Assembly (NCBI GenBank): GCA_020055645.1 | Contig: CM034550.1 | Location: 14,273,001 to 14,337,000 of the forward strand | Source of the DNA: Tomocerus qinae | Lineage: Eukaryota > Arthropoda > Collembola > Entomobryomorpha > Tomoceridae | Direction of reading: 5' to 3' | DNA length: 64,000 bases | Shown here: piece by piece, positions 11,343-22,229 of the stretch | Numbering within the stretch: the first letter of the stretch is position 1 | How the letters are laid out: every line of letters starts with the position of its first letter | The notes under the pieces: model-generated | What the model was told of the DNA's origin: nothing | What the model saw: the letters and a program-made list of their open reading frames with translations, nothing else | Databases searched by the model: none | Made by a program: the position numbers and the translations under genes

Positions 11343-14300
11343 TTATCTTTCATTAAAAATCACTTTAAATGGTCGAGGAGCCACTATTAGTCCTGAGTTG
11401 GCTTGAAATGATACATTCTTAGCATTAGGATCTGGAACGACGTCAAATCTCTGAAAAATTGAAGAAAGAAACAAAAAGATGGTATCTCGGGCTAATGCTT
11501 CCCCTAAACAAACTCGTTTTCCAACTGAAAATGGCATAAAAGAGTCATGCTTTCTTATACATTGACCTTCTTCATTAATAAATCTCTCTGGACGAAAATT
11601 CTGTGGATCTCCCCAAATGGATGGATCATTGTGTACACCTGTGAACAAAAGAATAACATATTAATCAGGTAAAACAAGCATTTTTACTAAATAGTAGTCA
11701 ATAGTCATTATTTCACCAAATTAGTATAGATTTCAAATAGCCTTTTCAAAATAGTTTAAATTTTCAACTTTGCCAGCTAATAAAAAAAATTCAACACATT
11801 TGTCAAAACGATTGCGATTTTCAATAAAAGATAAAGTCTAAAGAAGGGTAAATTGTATTTTTGGCCTAGGAAGCACAAAATAGCATTGTCAAATTCTAAA
11901 TCATTTTGTTTTATAAAAAAATGTTTGATTTATAATGATAAGAGAGCAAATCGGAAAAAAACTTTTGAATTTATTAAGTGCATTTATTTAATTAATTAGA
12001 TTGCTTGTCCCTTGGGATTTGTTATTAAAAACCACCCGTTGACATTTTATCAATCATTGGAATATTATCACTATTCTAATAATGTAGATAAAATGAATGT
12101 GATTATTTCAAGATCGTGCATTTTCTCAATGTGAGTGATTACTGATTACATTTTGGGAATATATTAATGTGGATTCAGATAGTATAGTAAACATGATTTT
12201 AAACTTACCATGAAAATTGGCTAGGATTGAATATCCCTTAGGGATCCTATACCCTTGTAATTCAATATCATTCATTGCTGAATGCATTAATCCCAGCGGG
12301 AGAACGCTATGTTTTCTTAGAATTTCCATCAAAAATGCTTCCATATATGGCATCCTTAAAACACAATCAGATTTTTATTCAAAATGTAAAATACTTGAAA
12401 ATAAAGTAAAAAAAATAAATGTAATATTTTGCTAAAAAATATTTACCGCGGCTTGTCCGCTAATGAAGGTAATTTGCTATTTCCTACAATATCGTCGATT
12501 TCAGATTGAAGTCGTTTTTGAATGTTTGGACACTGACTGAGGTACAAAACAGCCCACTGCAACGTGCTAATGTTGAATTTATTAGTCAAATTTTGTTACT
12601 GAATACTATTCTTTAAGGAGTTTTATACCTGGACGTTCTATAAAGAAAAAATAATTAAATTAATTACCAATGAGAAACATACCATTCACAAAATTAGTAG
12701 CATAGTAGCAATTAAAATTAGTAAATAAGACTACTTACGTGTCAGAGCCAGCATTAAACATGTCACTCATCATAACGGCAGTATTTCTTTCTGAAATGAT
12801 CAAGCAAATATTAAAACATCATACATAGAGATTCATATTAATTTAACAGTTGTTTTTGTTTACCTCCTTCTGCTTCAAAAAAGCTGGAATTCGGATCTTT
12901 GCATTTGTCAATTTCTTCCAAATATTTGTCAATTAAATCTCTTGGATTATCCTGATCAAACGTTAATTTGTGCTCTTTAACTTGATCCCTGAAAAACTGT
13001 CTATACACTTTTGAAAATTCCTGATAATATTGCCAGCCTGTTATCTTCGGGAATAATTCAGCTAGTGCAGGAAAACATATGTAAATTGGATTTATTGAAG
13101 CTTCGCCAAATGTTCTGTCCCAAAACATAAAAAAATATTGATTCAGGCAAGTATTACATACGAAATATTAATTCAGTTTGCAGTTTTATTTATACTTACT
13201 CATTGCACCTCTTTAACAAGTCGTTTAATTTAGGATCGCTTAAAGAATACCTGAAAAATCATACTTTTATTGACCATTTTATGAAATTAGATAACTTTAG
13301 TTTATAACTTACCTTTGTCCAGTTATAAGTGCCCATAAAGAATTGAGAACAGCTAAAGTAAATTTTCTTTGTACCAAGACAGGTTTTCCACATTCTTTAC
13401 CGAATATTTCAATCAGTGCATTGACTTCATCCATAATCATGTTTTCCATAGACTTCTTCCCAAACCCAAATGATTTTAAGTGCTTAGTGGCAAAGCGTCT
13501 TTGTTCCATCCAAAGTGGACCATCAGAAGATATCAAACCTGGAAAATTTTTAATTTTGGCAAACTTACAAGATTTGTCATAAGTCAATCTGCATTTGTAT
13601 AATATGTTAGTTGTTTTACCTCCTTTTCCTTCGCTTATTAGTGTGAAACACTTTGCATCTGAACGACCACTGCAGTCGTTAATGTTAAACGCTTCTTTGA
13701 TTAGAACTGGATCGCTTAACACAATTAACCTGACATTTTGAATTAAATTATACTAAATTAGTTAAACAACAATTACAAGGTAATGTACACGTGCTAAAAC
13801 TAATTGCACTAATAAATGATGCAAATTACTAACTTAAAAATAAGATCACAAATCACAACTAATATAATTATTAAAGCTCTCAAAGATTTTATTACAGTAA
13901 AATTGTATGGAAAGCCACATATCGACGTATCTGAATAATCTAATTTAGTAAGAAGTAATAATAGTAATCACAGTCTTACTTTAATTCGCCAAGCTTAAAC
14001 TGCATCATTTTGCCATATAATTGTCCGACTTTTGAAATCAATGTATGTGGGCTCATTCCTAAAAAAAGTTTGTGCATGCAATTCAAAGTATCAAGTATAA
14101 TTTAATAATCAAACAAATATGTGATAGATAAATTAATATTGATATTAAATGTGATTGTAATGCAATAAGAGATTTACCTTTGAGTAGATACCAGAATACC
14201 AAGAGGAAATTAGGCTCTGTAAAGTTATATTATATGTATTAATGAATCAATACTAAAGTAGTATTACTGTGATCGAGAAAATTAGTAAAATATGAAGATA

Positions 14301-14442
14301 ATTAAGGATTGTGCATTGGTTGTCATTATGAAAAATTACCTGGGATCGGTTTGTACCCTTTATTTCGCTTACTAATGTAAGTAACGAACCAAAGTACTCC
14401 TGAAAGAAATATTGTATACAGAATCTCTATTGTTATCAACAT
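11343..14442 (-). CDS. CYP2-clan cytochrome P450 (gene 3 of array), complete
   Basis: Microsomal haem monooxygenase, 493 aa, the usual family length. Twelve exons on the minus strand: 14442-14340, 14216-14178, 14058-13980, 13729-13620, 13538-13313, 13250-13200, 13114-12864, 12790-12739, 12637-12629, 12566-12447, 12354-12209, 11638-11343, summing to 1482 nt. Motifs: N-terminal anchor (MLITIEILYTIFLSGVLWF), PIPEP, W-M-E-Q-R-R-F C-helix, GFGKKSMENMIMDEV, I-helix NAGSDTTSSTLQW, K-helix EILRKH (ExxR), PERF, and haem loop FSVGKRVCLGEALARD with a canonical Cys ligand. Exon sizes match gene 2 except that exon 2 lacks one codon and the last exon is 12 nt shorter. Likely roles in this clan include hormone or xenobiotic oxidation, but the substrate cannot be read from sequence. 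Confidence 0.92.
12629..12637 (-). other. 9-nt microexon of P450 gene 3
   Basis: Minus-strand AACGTCCAG has a strong acceptor (TTTTTTCTTTATAG) and a GTATAA donor. It completes AGSDTTSSTLQW in the I-helix. Skipping it would keep frame but delete three residues beside the oxygen-activation Thr. Confidence 0.85.
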
Positions 14443-16405
14443 TTTTGCACTTATTTACTTTGTTTTAAATACTACAAAAATTAACAGATGTTTAGAGGTA
14501 AATGTGTGTGATTAACAGTAATTAAAACACATTTTTTAGACTACAGACAACTAATTTACTAAATAAATTAGATTTTCTGAATTCTAACATACACCTACAC
14601 TCAAGAGAATCAAATAACAATTAATCTGTATCCAGCAGTTTCATCTTGGTATGCAAATAGATTTAGGAGTCTGGTCTTCCTAGATTCAAGGGGAGGCAGG
14701 TCATGGGAATTCATAAAAAATTTGGCGTGCATGGAATTGAATTAAGTGACGTCAATTGGCTTTACTACAACATTCAAAACTGCGAATGTTTTCTGTCCAA
14801 TATTCCAGGAAGACTCCAAAAGCGAAACAAATATTCAAAGGAGGTGGCTGATCTGTAGTAAATGAAATACGACTATCACGAACAGTCCCGACTACTATTG
14901 AGTAAAATTTTCACACAATGAGTAAAATACAGACTCAAAGTTTATAAAGTTGCGACTTAAGAGGTTACAGTCACGGATTTGGCCATATTAAGCAAAACAA
15001 TAATATCGTGTGGATAATTTAATGTAAAATGAAACATGGAACATAGTGTAACGAAATTTTACGCATTGTGTAGGAATTTTGAAACTGGTAATTTACATAT
15101 GTACAAATATTAGGTTTTCCTAATATTCTTAATTTTTATCATTATTATGAAACCATTGTGCTTGTTATCGTCTCGCATTTTCTATAAAAAAAAAAGAAAA
15201 GCTATACATACAACTGCAGATGTCATGTACCTAATAAAGGGCAATAGTCTTTACGCATATTGGCAAATTCTTGGAAACTTTAAAATGAAACGTGTTTCCT
15301 ATAAAATTGAGAAACATGTATGGTAGTTTTAAAATAGCATGGAAGGATAGCCAAACAGGCTTGGTCTTAAAGATTGCACATCTTTGGCTATCCGGCTGCT
15401 TCAGATAATATATAAATAGTATTGCGGCAAAAATAGTCGAGCTGTAACCTAACCCAGTATATCATTATTATAACTATTCTACATACCTTGGTGGTTAACA
15501 AATAATTAATCACTCAGGTGCTTTTCCCTCCTGCCTTTAGAATATCTATTAGTGAAGGCAAGCCAGGTAGAATTATTTCATTGGCAAACACAATAGAGAA
15601 GGCATGCACGTTTTCAATAGTCAACAGGGGTCAGCTAATTTTCATGGCTACCTTATTGAAAGCATTATTAACGCATTCACTGGGTAAAAGAGAAAATACT
15701 TGACATTTTCTTACGCTAAAATGAAACAGAACAAAGATTTCAAAGTGCATAACTTCTATTTATAGAAATTTCAATGACACTATTTACTTTTATTTATTTC
15801 TTTGATCAACAGATTTGATATCTATGATTTGCTATTTACTAAGTAACTTATTCCATGCCTAGATAGATGGATCACTTCTAAGTTGTGCTCGTTTTGCTAG
15901 GTAAATTACATTCAAGTGTTTGAGAATGTGCAATAGAATCTCTAAAAAATAATGGGATACATTCCAAAATGTCCGTATCAGTGTGTTTGTGTACAAGTTT
16001 ATTTAATTTAACACATGCTTGGTGAACGAACTCTTTAAATGGCGAATTTGGAAAATGGAAATGTAGTACAATAAAAACATAGCGCTAAAAATGTCAATCC
16101 GAGCTCCATTTAATTTTGGTATGATGTTGAAAATAAATATTCTATGAATGATAAATTAGATTTCAATTTAAAATTTGCTCATTACAGTGTATTTTAGTAC
16201 GACACTTTATTAATTTAACTTTTGCCACTTTTAATCTTAAAAGACAATTTATTAATATATGTATGTATTTCTTATTATCTCAACTTTAACGCACAACTTT
16301 AACACACACAATATCAGTATATCTATAACTCTAATCTAGTAATTAGTGTTATGATACCAAATATTTTCCATTTTTAGCACTTCAGAATATCAAAATGTTA
16401 TAAAA
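14443..16405. other. Intergenic region
   Basis: About 2 kb between P450 gene 3 and the cuticle-protein gene. I find no supported exon, RNA gene or obvious repeat. Confidence 0.5.
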
Positions 16406-18953
16406 TTAGTAGGAAGAACTGGGAGAGTCTCCATTGTTTGAAGGAAGAGAAGGAGAAGCAGGTAAATGAGATCCTTGAGCCCGGAAACCACCTTCATCAG
16501 CTTGGTAGGTCACTGAGATTGGAATTCCCTCCGGAGAAGTGTAGGAAAATCTTCCAATTTTACTGATTACTGCTTTAGGTTGATTTCCTTGACCTGAAGT
16601 GCCGTAAGAATTTCCAGAATAAGCATCGTTACTTCCTACTAATTGTCTCACCAAGGTACTTTCATCAACAGAAATTCCGTTTCCTGTTTTGTAGCTGTAA
16701 TAAAAGTCAAAATGTATTCTAGTCTCATAAACTATAGCTTATTCATTGTATTAATTTGATAGTTAAATTAATTCATCCAATTCCTAAAAAACAATAAATG
16801 GTTAATCATTTTAATTACCTGTAAGAATGTTGAGACCCTGGAACTATTTGCTCATTGAAATTAAGGATCGGAACTTGCTGAGATGGCTGGTAAGCAGGGG
16901 CATTTGCATAACTTTGTTGTGGAGCAGGTTGGCTGTAAGTTGGAGTGGCTGGTTGAACATAATTTGAGGTTGAAGGCTGAGCGTAACTTTTGGAGGGGGC
17001 AGGTTGGGCATAACTCGGGACTGCTGGAGCAGCTTGTTGGGCATAATTTTGAGAAACTGGGGCAGGGGTTGAGATCTGTGCATAATTTGGAGAGCTAGGA
17101 GCAGATAAAGAATAACTAATAGGGGACACTGGGGCCATTTGAGAGTAGGTGGAAGACGCTGGTGCAGATTGAGAGTAGGTTGGGGATGCCGGAGCAGATT
17201 GGGCATAGCTTGGAGTGGCTGGTGCAGGAGCAGATTGAGAATAGCTTGGTAATGGATCAGGTTCAGAGTAACTCGGGGACGCTGGAGCAGGTTGAGAATA
17301 GCTTGGAGTGGCCGGAGCTGGAGCCGATTGGGAATAACTTGGAGTCGCTGGGCCTGAGGCAGACTGGGAATAACTTGCCGATTGGGAATAACTAGGAGAC
17401 GCTGGAGCAGATTGAGAATAGCTTGAAGACGCTGGAGCCGATTGGGAATAGCTTGAAGACGCTGGAGCCGATTGGGAATAGCTTGAAGACGCTGGAGCCG
17501 ATTGGGAATAGCTTGAAGACGCTGGAGCCGATTGGGAATAGCTTGAAGACGCTGGAGTAGATTGGGAATAGCTTGAAGACGCTGGAGCCGATTGGGAATA
17601 GCTTGAAGACGCTGGAGCCGATTGGGAATAGCTTGAAGACGCTGGAGTAGATTGGGAATAGCTTGAAGACGCTGGAGCCGATTGGGAATAGCTTGAAGAC
17701 ACTGGAGCCGATTGGGAATAGCTTGAAGACGCTGGAGCAGATTGGGAGTAGCTTGAAGACACTGGAGGCGATTGGGAATAGCTTGAAGACGCTGGAGCAG
17801 ATTGGGAGTAGCTTGAAGACGCTGGAGCAGATTGGGAATAGCTTGAAGACGCTGGAGCAGGTTGGGAATAGCTTGAAGACGCTGGAGCAGACTGGGAATA
17901 GCTTGAAGACGCTGGAGCAGATTGGGAATAGCTTGAAGACGCTGGAGCAGATTGGGAATAGCTTGAAGACGCTGGAGCCGATTGGGAATAGTTTGGTGAC
18001 AATGGATCAGGTTGAGAGTAATTCGGGGACGCTGGAGCAGGTTGAGAATAGCTAAGAGTGGCTGGAGTTGAAGCAGACTGGGAATAACTTGGATTCGCTG
18101 GGGCTGGAGCAGATTGGGAATAACTCGGAGACGCTGGAGCAGATTGGGAATAGCTTGAAGACGCTGGAGCAGATTGGGAATAACTTGAAGACGCTGGAGC
18201 AGATTGGGAATAACTCGGAGACGCTGGAGCAGATTGGGAATAACTCGGAGACGCTGGAGCAGATTGGGAATAGCTTGAAGATGCTGGAGCAGATTGGGAA
18301 TAAGATGAAGTTACTGGAGCTAGAGAAGGTTTGGAATAACTTGGGGTAGCTGGAGCACTGGGTTTATTGTAACTTGGGGTAATATATTTTGAAGGAGCTG
18401 CTTGTTTATAATTAGAAGGACGAGACGGGCTGTATGTATTACGTGTCGGGTAAGCTGGTTTCGGAAGACGGTAATTAGCTGGAGGAGGGACAACAGATTT
18501 GTAATTGTTCGTAGAAGAAAACTGTGGAACACCAGGAGTTTGAATAGCAGGTTGACTGAGCTGCTTTCCATAAGCAGAATCACTATTTCCTACTTGACCA
18601 CGGTAGGCACTAGTTTTCGGAGTTTGAATTGCTGGAGCGTGAGTCTCCGAAGATTCCGGTGTTTTCATTCCATATCCACTTGGTCGACTAAGCAATGGTT
18701 TACGAGGGTTCATCACTGCAGGTTGATGGAACTGTGCTGCTGATGTTGCAGCTACAAAGAACCCTAAAATGTAAATCTGAAAAGAAAATTCATTTAATTA
18801 AATTATTCACCAATTTTACAAAATGTTTTCAAAATGTTACTGAATGATATTCGGTTTCAATGCCTTATTTACTATTTGAAAATGTAATCTAATAATATAA
18901 ATATAAAATATAAAATTGAACAGTATTAGTTTGAATGATTTTACCGATTTCAT
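16406..18953 (-). CDS. Secreted cuticle protein: Ser/Tyr/Gln/Pro/Ala repeats plus RR-type chitin-binding motif
   Basis: Structural protein of the exoskeleton, about 751 aa. Exons on minus: 18953-18945 (only M-K-S), 18776-16819, 16694-16406. A tiny first exon encoding the start of the signal peptide is typical of arthropod cuticle genes. The joined N-terminus MKSIYILGFFVAATSAAQF is a clear signal peptide. Residues about 100-600 are a low-complexity region dominated by the decapeptide SQSAPASSSY. The C-terminal exon carries the Rebers-Riddiford-like end GRFSYTSPEGIPISVTY, then QADEGGFRAQGSHLP, closest to the RR-1 form. Tyr-rich repeats suggest an elastic, cross-linkable matrix tethered to chitin (inference). 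Open frames in other phases over the repeat are artefacts of its periodicity. Confidence 0.9.
17370..18310 (-). repeat. 30-bp coding minisatellite in the cuticle gene
   Basis: About 30 tandem 30-bp units (plus-strand form GCTGGAGC.GATTGGGAATAGCTTGAAGAC) encode SQSAPASSSY. Units near 17400-17960 are almost identical and differ mainly at CCG/CAG (Pro/Gln region) third positions, which points to recent expansion. Flanking units are more diverged. Confidence 0.9.
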
Positions 18954-21023
18954 GATGTTCTTTTCTCAATATGTGTACTGAAAATTGTCTAAACTGTATC
19001 TGTCGATTGAAAGTGAATTTGCATTCCGTATTTATACATTCGTAGTAGCAATAAGAAGAAAATTTTAGTGCTATTAATACTAGCACAGGTCTAGTATCAT
19101 TTTGGGGTGTCTAGTGTCTACTTTTTGCTTTTCCCTACTTGTGAATACTTGTCCGGTATTCTTGTTCCTTAGGTGGACACTTGTTTAGACTTTCCTTGTT
19201 CTGGTTCAGCTGGTTACTAGTGTAATTTGTACTAGCCCATCTGGTTTGGGTTTATGATTCCATTTTACCAGTATTATGAGTGGGTCAATGTAATCTTCCT
19301 AAATTCTGGTCTACTACAACATACATACTAGAAATGTTTATCTATCGTGTATTCATTAAGCTTTGGATTTCTTTTCATTGATGGAGACTTAGTCCGGTCT
19401 AGGAGTCTGCAATCTACTTCAATACCGGTGAAAGCTGAAATACTACTAACAAGCATTGTCATATATTTTTGTAAACATACTCGGCTGAAAATGGTTAGGA
19501 TAGTTCCAATGGGATAGTGCCCCGCAATTCAAAGACCAAAGATCACGCCAGAGTAATAGTAAGGAGGTATAAGTTGGTCCTCTCTATTCATAAGAGAAGT
19601 ACAATACTTGTTTCATGAAAGAAAAGACACATTGTGAGTGTGCCTAAATTATGTCTCCAATCTTACACGGTTAAACGCAAGCTTCCTTTGTCGGGCAGCA
19701 ACTTAGGTATCCGAATGTATTAACAAAAGGCTGTAGTGAATGAGGTGGGCTACTATTGCCTACCAGAAAGGGAAAATTGTAAACAACTGGGCAAGCCTGT
19801 TTAAAGGGTTGACTTCCAGAAAGTGAGAGTCAGGCTTGAATCCTTTACCACCGAGACGCTTTTCAAATTATCTAACAGAAGAATCTATTTATCCCCGAAT
19901 GAATGCACTCAACTGTTTTATAATACCCTGACCATAAACTAAAGTGCAATTTAAATCCTAAAATGTGTAACAGTATCAATTCTCACACAGCATGATGTAT
20001 TATTCTATATTTGGAATTCCTCCATTAACATATAATCATGTCTTCTGATGAATACTAATAACTAGGGCTTACTTTTCAATAAGTGTCAGTTAAAATCATT
20101 TTACAACATCATCGGTAACCAAAAAGGCTGAAGGCAGAAGACCTCCTCAAAGAATTAAGAGTTCCTCAACCAATTCTGAAATCCATGCCCAAATTATACA
20201 AAACAGATGTAAAGGTACCGAAATCATCACTTGTATTTAAATTCCACTTAGTTTTGTATTTTAGAAACAAAATTTTATTTAAACTTCAGTTTTTTTCTTT
20301 ACAAAGTTAAAATTATTGTTTTGTTAGTCTGGAGAGTTTGTATTTTAGAAGCTTTTTCATAAATTATATAAACAGCTGTACAAGTTGCTAGTTTTTGAAA
20401 TAACGAGCGATAATTCATAAAAATAAGAGTAAATTAATATTGCATTGGTATTTAAAATCGTAATATTATTGCTAGATCATTTTTATTTACACTTCAAGAT
20501 TACCTTATGCATAAATATAGGAACACATAATGACAGGATACTTCTCATAGTGAGAATCTTGTTAAAACTAATTACAAATTCGTTTATTGATGATTAATAT
20601 CCCATAAGTGTTAAAACATTAACTTTGTCAATCATCAGTTTCATTTTAAAGTTACTCACCTGTTATACAGTAATTTAAACGAGATTATGGTAAATGTATT
20701 TTTACTAAGGTTTTCCCTGAATTTTTAATGTGTTACTTTCCGTGATAACAAACAACGAAACTAGTTTGCTCATGAGAAGTCATTATCTGTATGTAAATGC
20801 CTTTTGTACGTTCGTTTACATCTACCTTAATTCTATGAATTGAAAATGATATACAAACATTACCTCTGAGATACAAACACACTTTTTAAAATACACTTCA
20901 GCCAGGAAGATTTGTAAATGCTATCTGTATATGCTACAGGATATTGCAATATGGTATTTAGCACGTTGAAACTGATATTACAACATACGTTACACGATAG
21001 TATATCTAAATATTGACAATAAG
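18954..21023. other. Intergenic region
   Basis: Apart from the cuticle-gene promoter at its left end, I see no supported exon, RNA gene or mobile element in these 2 kb. Confidence 0.5.
19029..19036 (-). promoter_or_regulatory. TATA box of the cuticle-protein gene
   Basis: TATAAATA on the minus strand lies 76-83 bp upstream of the ATG at 18953. An initiator-like ACAGTTT about 35 bp downstream would give a short 5' leader. Confidence 0.6.
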
Positions 21024-22229
21024 TTACTGCCTTGTCATTTCTCTATCTCTACTGCTGGCTGGCCCAATATGTGCACGCCCTACTAACACTGGCATCCGAT
21101 CTTGTCGTCTTTTCTTAACTATAACTACAATTATTACAATTATAATGATTAAGAGAACAATTGCAGCGATTACAATTCCAGCAATTTCTCCAGGATGAAG
21201 TCCTTGTAGCTCTGAATTAAAATATATCATCATTTAATTAGTAATTGTATAGAAATATAATATCTTTTGAGAATTTTAAGTAATCGGTAATCACCTCTGA
21301 CATCAACAACGCAACTATTTTCTTGAGTTCTCCAGGTACCTGTACTTATAAACTGGACAACTGGAGTGCAACAGGAAACCTTTAGGAAAACTCTTACACG
21401 TTCTCGAATAGTGCCTTGTAAATCAGGTAAATAAAGTCCTTCGGGTATGGAATACAAATTGGAAACTCCTGAAAATGCACAAGTACAAAAAAATGACATC
21501 TCTCTAATGGTTTTCATTAGCTATACATTTTTGGTTGAAATACCTCCTCTTAGATGAATTGTAGAATAAGCCGTCCATTCGTAGGAGAAGCAATCAGATG
21601 GATCAGTTCGGTAACGGCAGTTTCCTTTTACATACCGATCATAACAAAATGGTTCCTAATAAGTAAATTTAAAATGTATAATCAGATCGGATTATTTGGT
21701 AAATTGTTAAGTTTTTTCAATCTCGAATTACCCCTTCTGTTCCGTAGCCTCCTCCACCGCCTGGATAATAGTATGAACGGGCATTTCTCTTAGAAAGATC
21801 TTCCTGTAGCTGTCTTGTTTCTGAGGTGTCTACATAAAATGGCCAATTAAAAAATTAACACAATTATTTCCAAAAGTCAAATTTTTGAATAGTTTTCCTT
21901 ACATTCTTCACCTGGATGCACACTGGATGGAAGAGATACATTTCTTGCATTTCTCGAAACAGGAGCTGTAGCTTAAATAATAATGTATCAGATGAAATGG
22001 TATTTTTTGGATTATAGATAGATTACAAATAGTGTAATATTCCCATGAACTAAGCATTATAATTACCTTGTTGATGATTTCGAATAAATTCAGGAGCGTT
22101 TACAGAGGAAATGTGTGTATCTTCACCAGTTCCAGTCATAATACACTGTGCATGATTGGCTAGATAAAATAATATCAAAAGATGTGATCGAAGTACCTTA
22201 TACGAAGAATATCTTGTTGTTAAAACCAT
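21024..22229 (-). CDS. Unrecognised single-pass membrane protein with Cys-containing ectodomain
   Basis: Predicted 267 aa. Minus-strand exons: 22229-22067, 21971-21903, 21829-21732, 21655-21544, 21468-21295, 21211-21024, summing to 804 nt in frame with good splice sites. Layout: a hydrophobic signal sequence (LRSHLLILFYLANHAQC, about residues 13-29); a polar linker; a Gly/Tyr patch YYYPGGGGGYG; an ectodomain with Cys residues in FCYDRYVKGNCRYRTDPSDC, then VSCCTPVVQF and ENSCVVDV; a transmembrane helix IAGIVIAAIVLLIIIIVI; and a short basic tail starting KKRRQDR. The paired Cys suggest a disulfide-bonded extracellular module. The general plan resembles small type I proteins such as Shisa or CYYR1, but I do not recognise a family. 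ATG 22229 was chosen because the signal peptide follows directly. Confidence 0.78.

Noticed and set aside
15518..15703. 61-aa open frame between P450 gene 3 and the cuticle gene
   Set aside because: No domain, no splice partners, ordinary AT-rich context; expected by chance.
17663..18349. Plus-strand open frames across the cuticle minisatellite (LEQIGNSLKT repeats)
   Set aside because: The repeat period is 30 bp, so all phases stay open; the minus-strand frame has the signal peptide and chitin-binding exon.
19780..19870. Possible tRNA B box (GGCTTGAATCC)
   Set aside because: No cloverleaf could be drawn; flanking stems do not pair.
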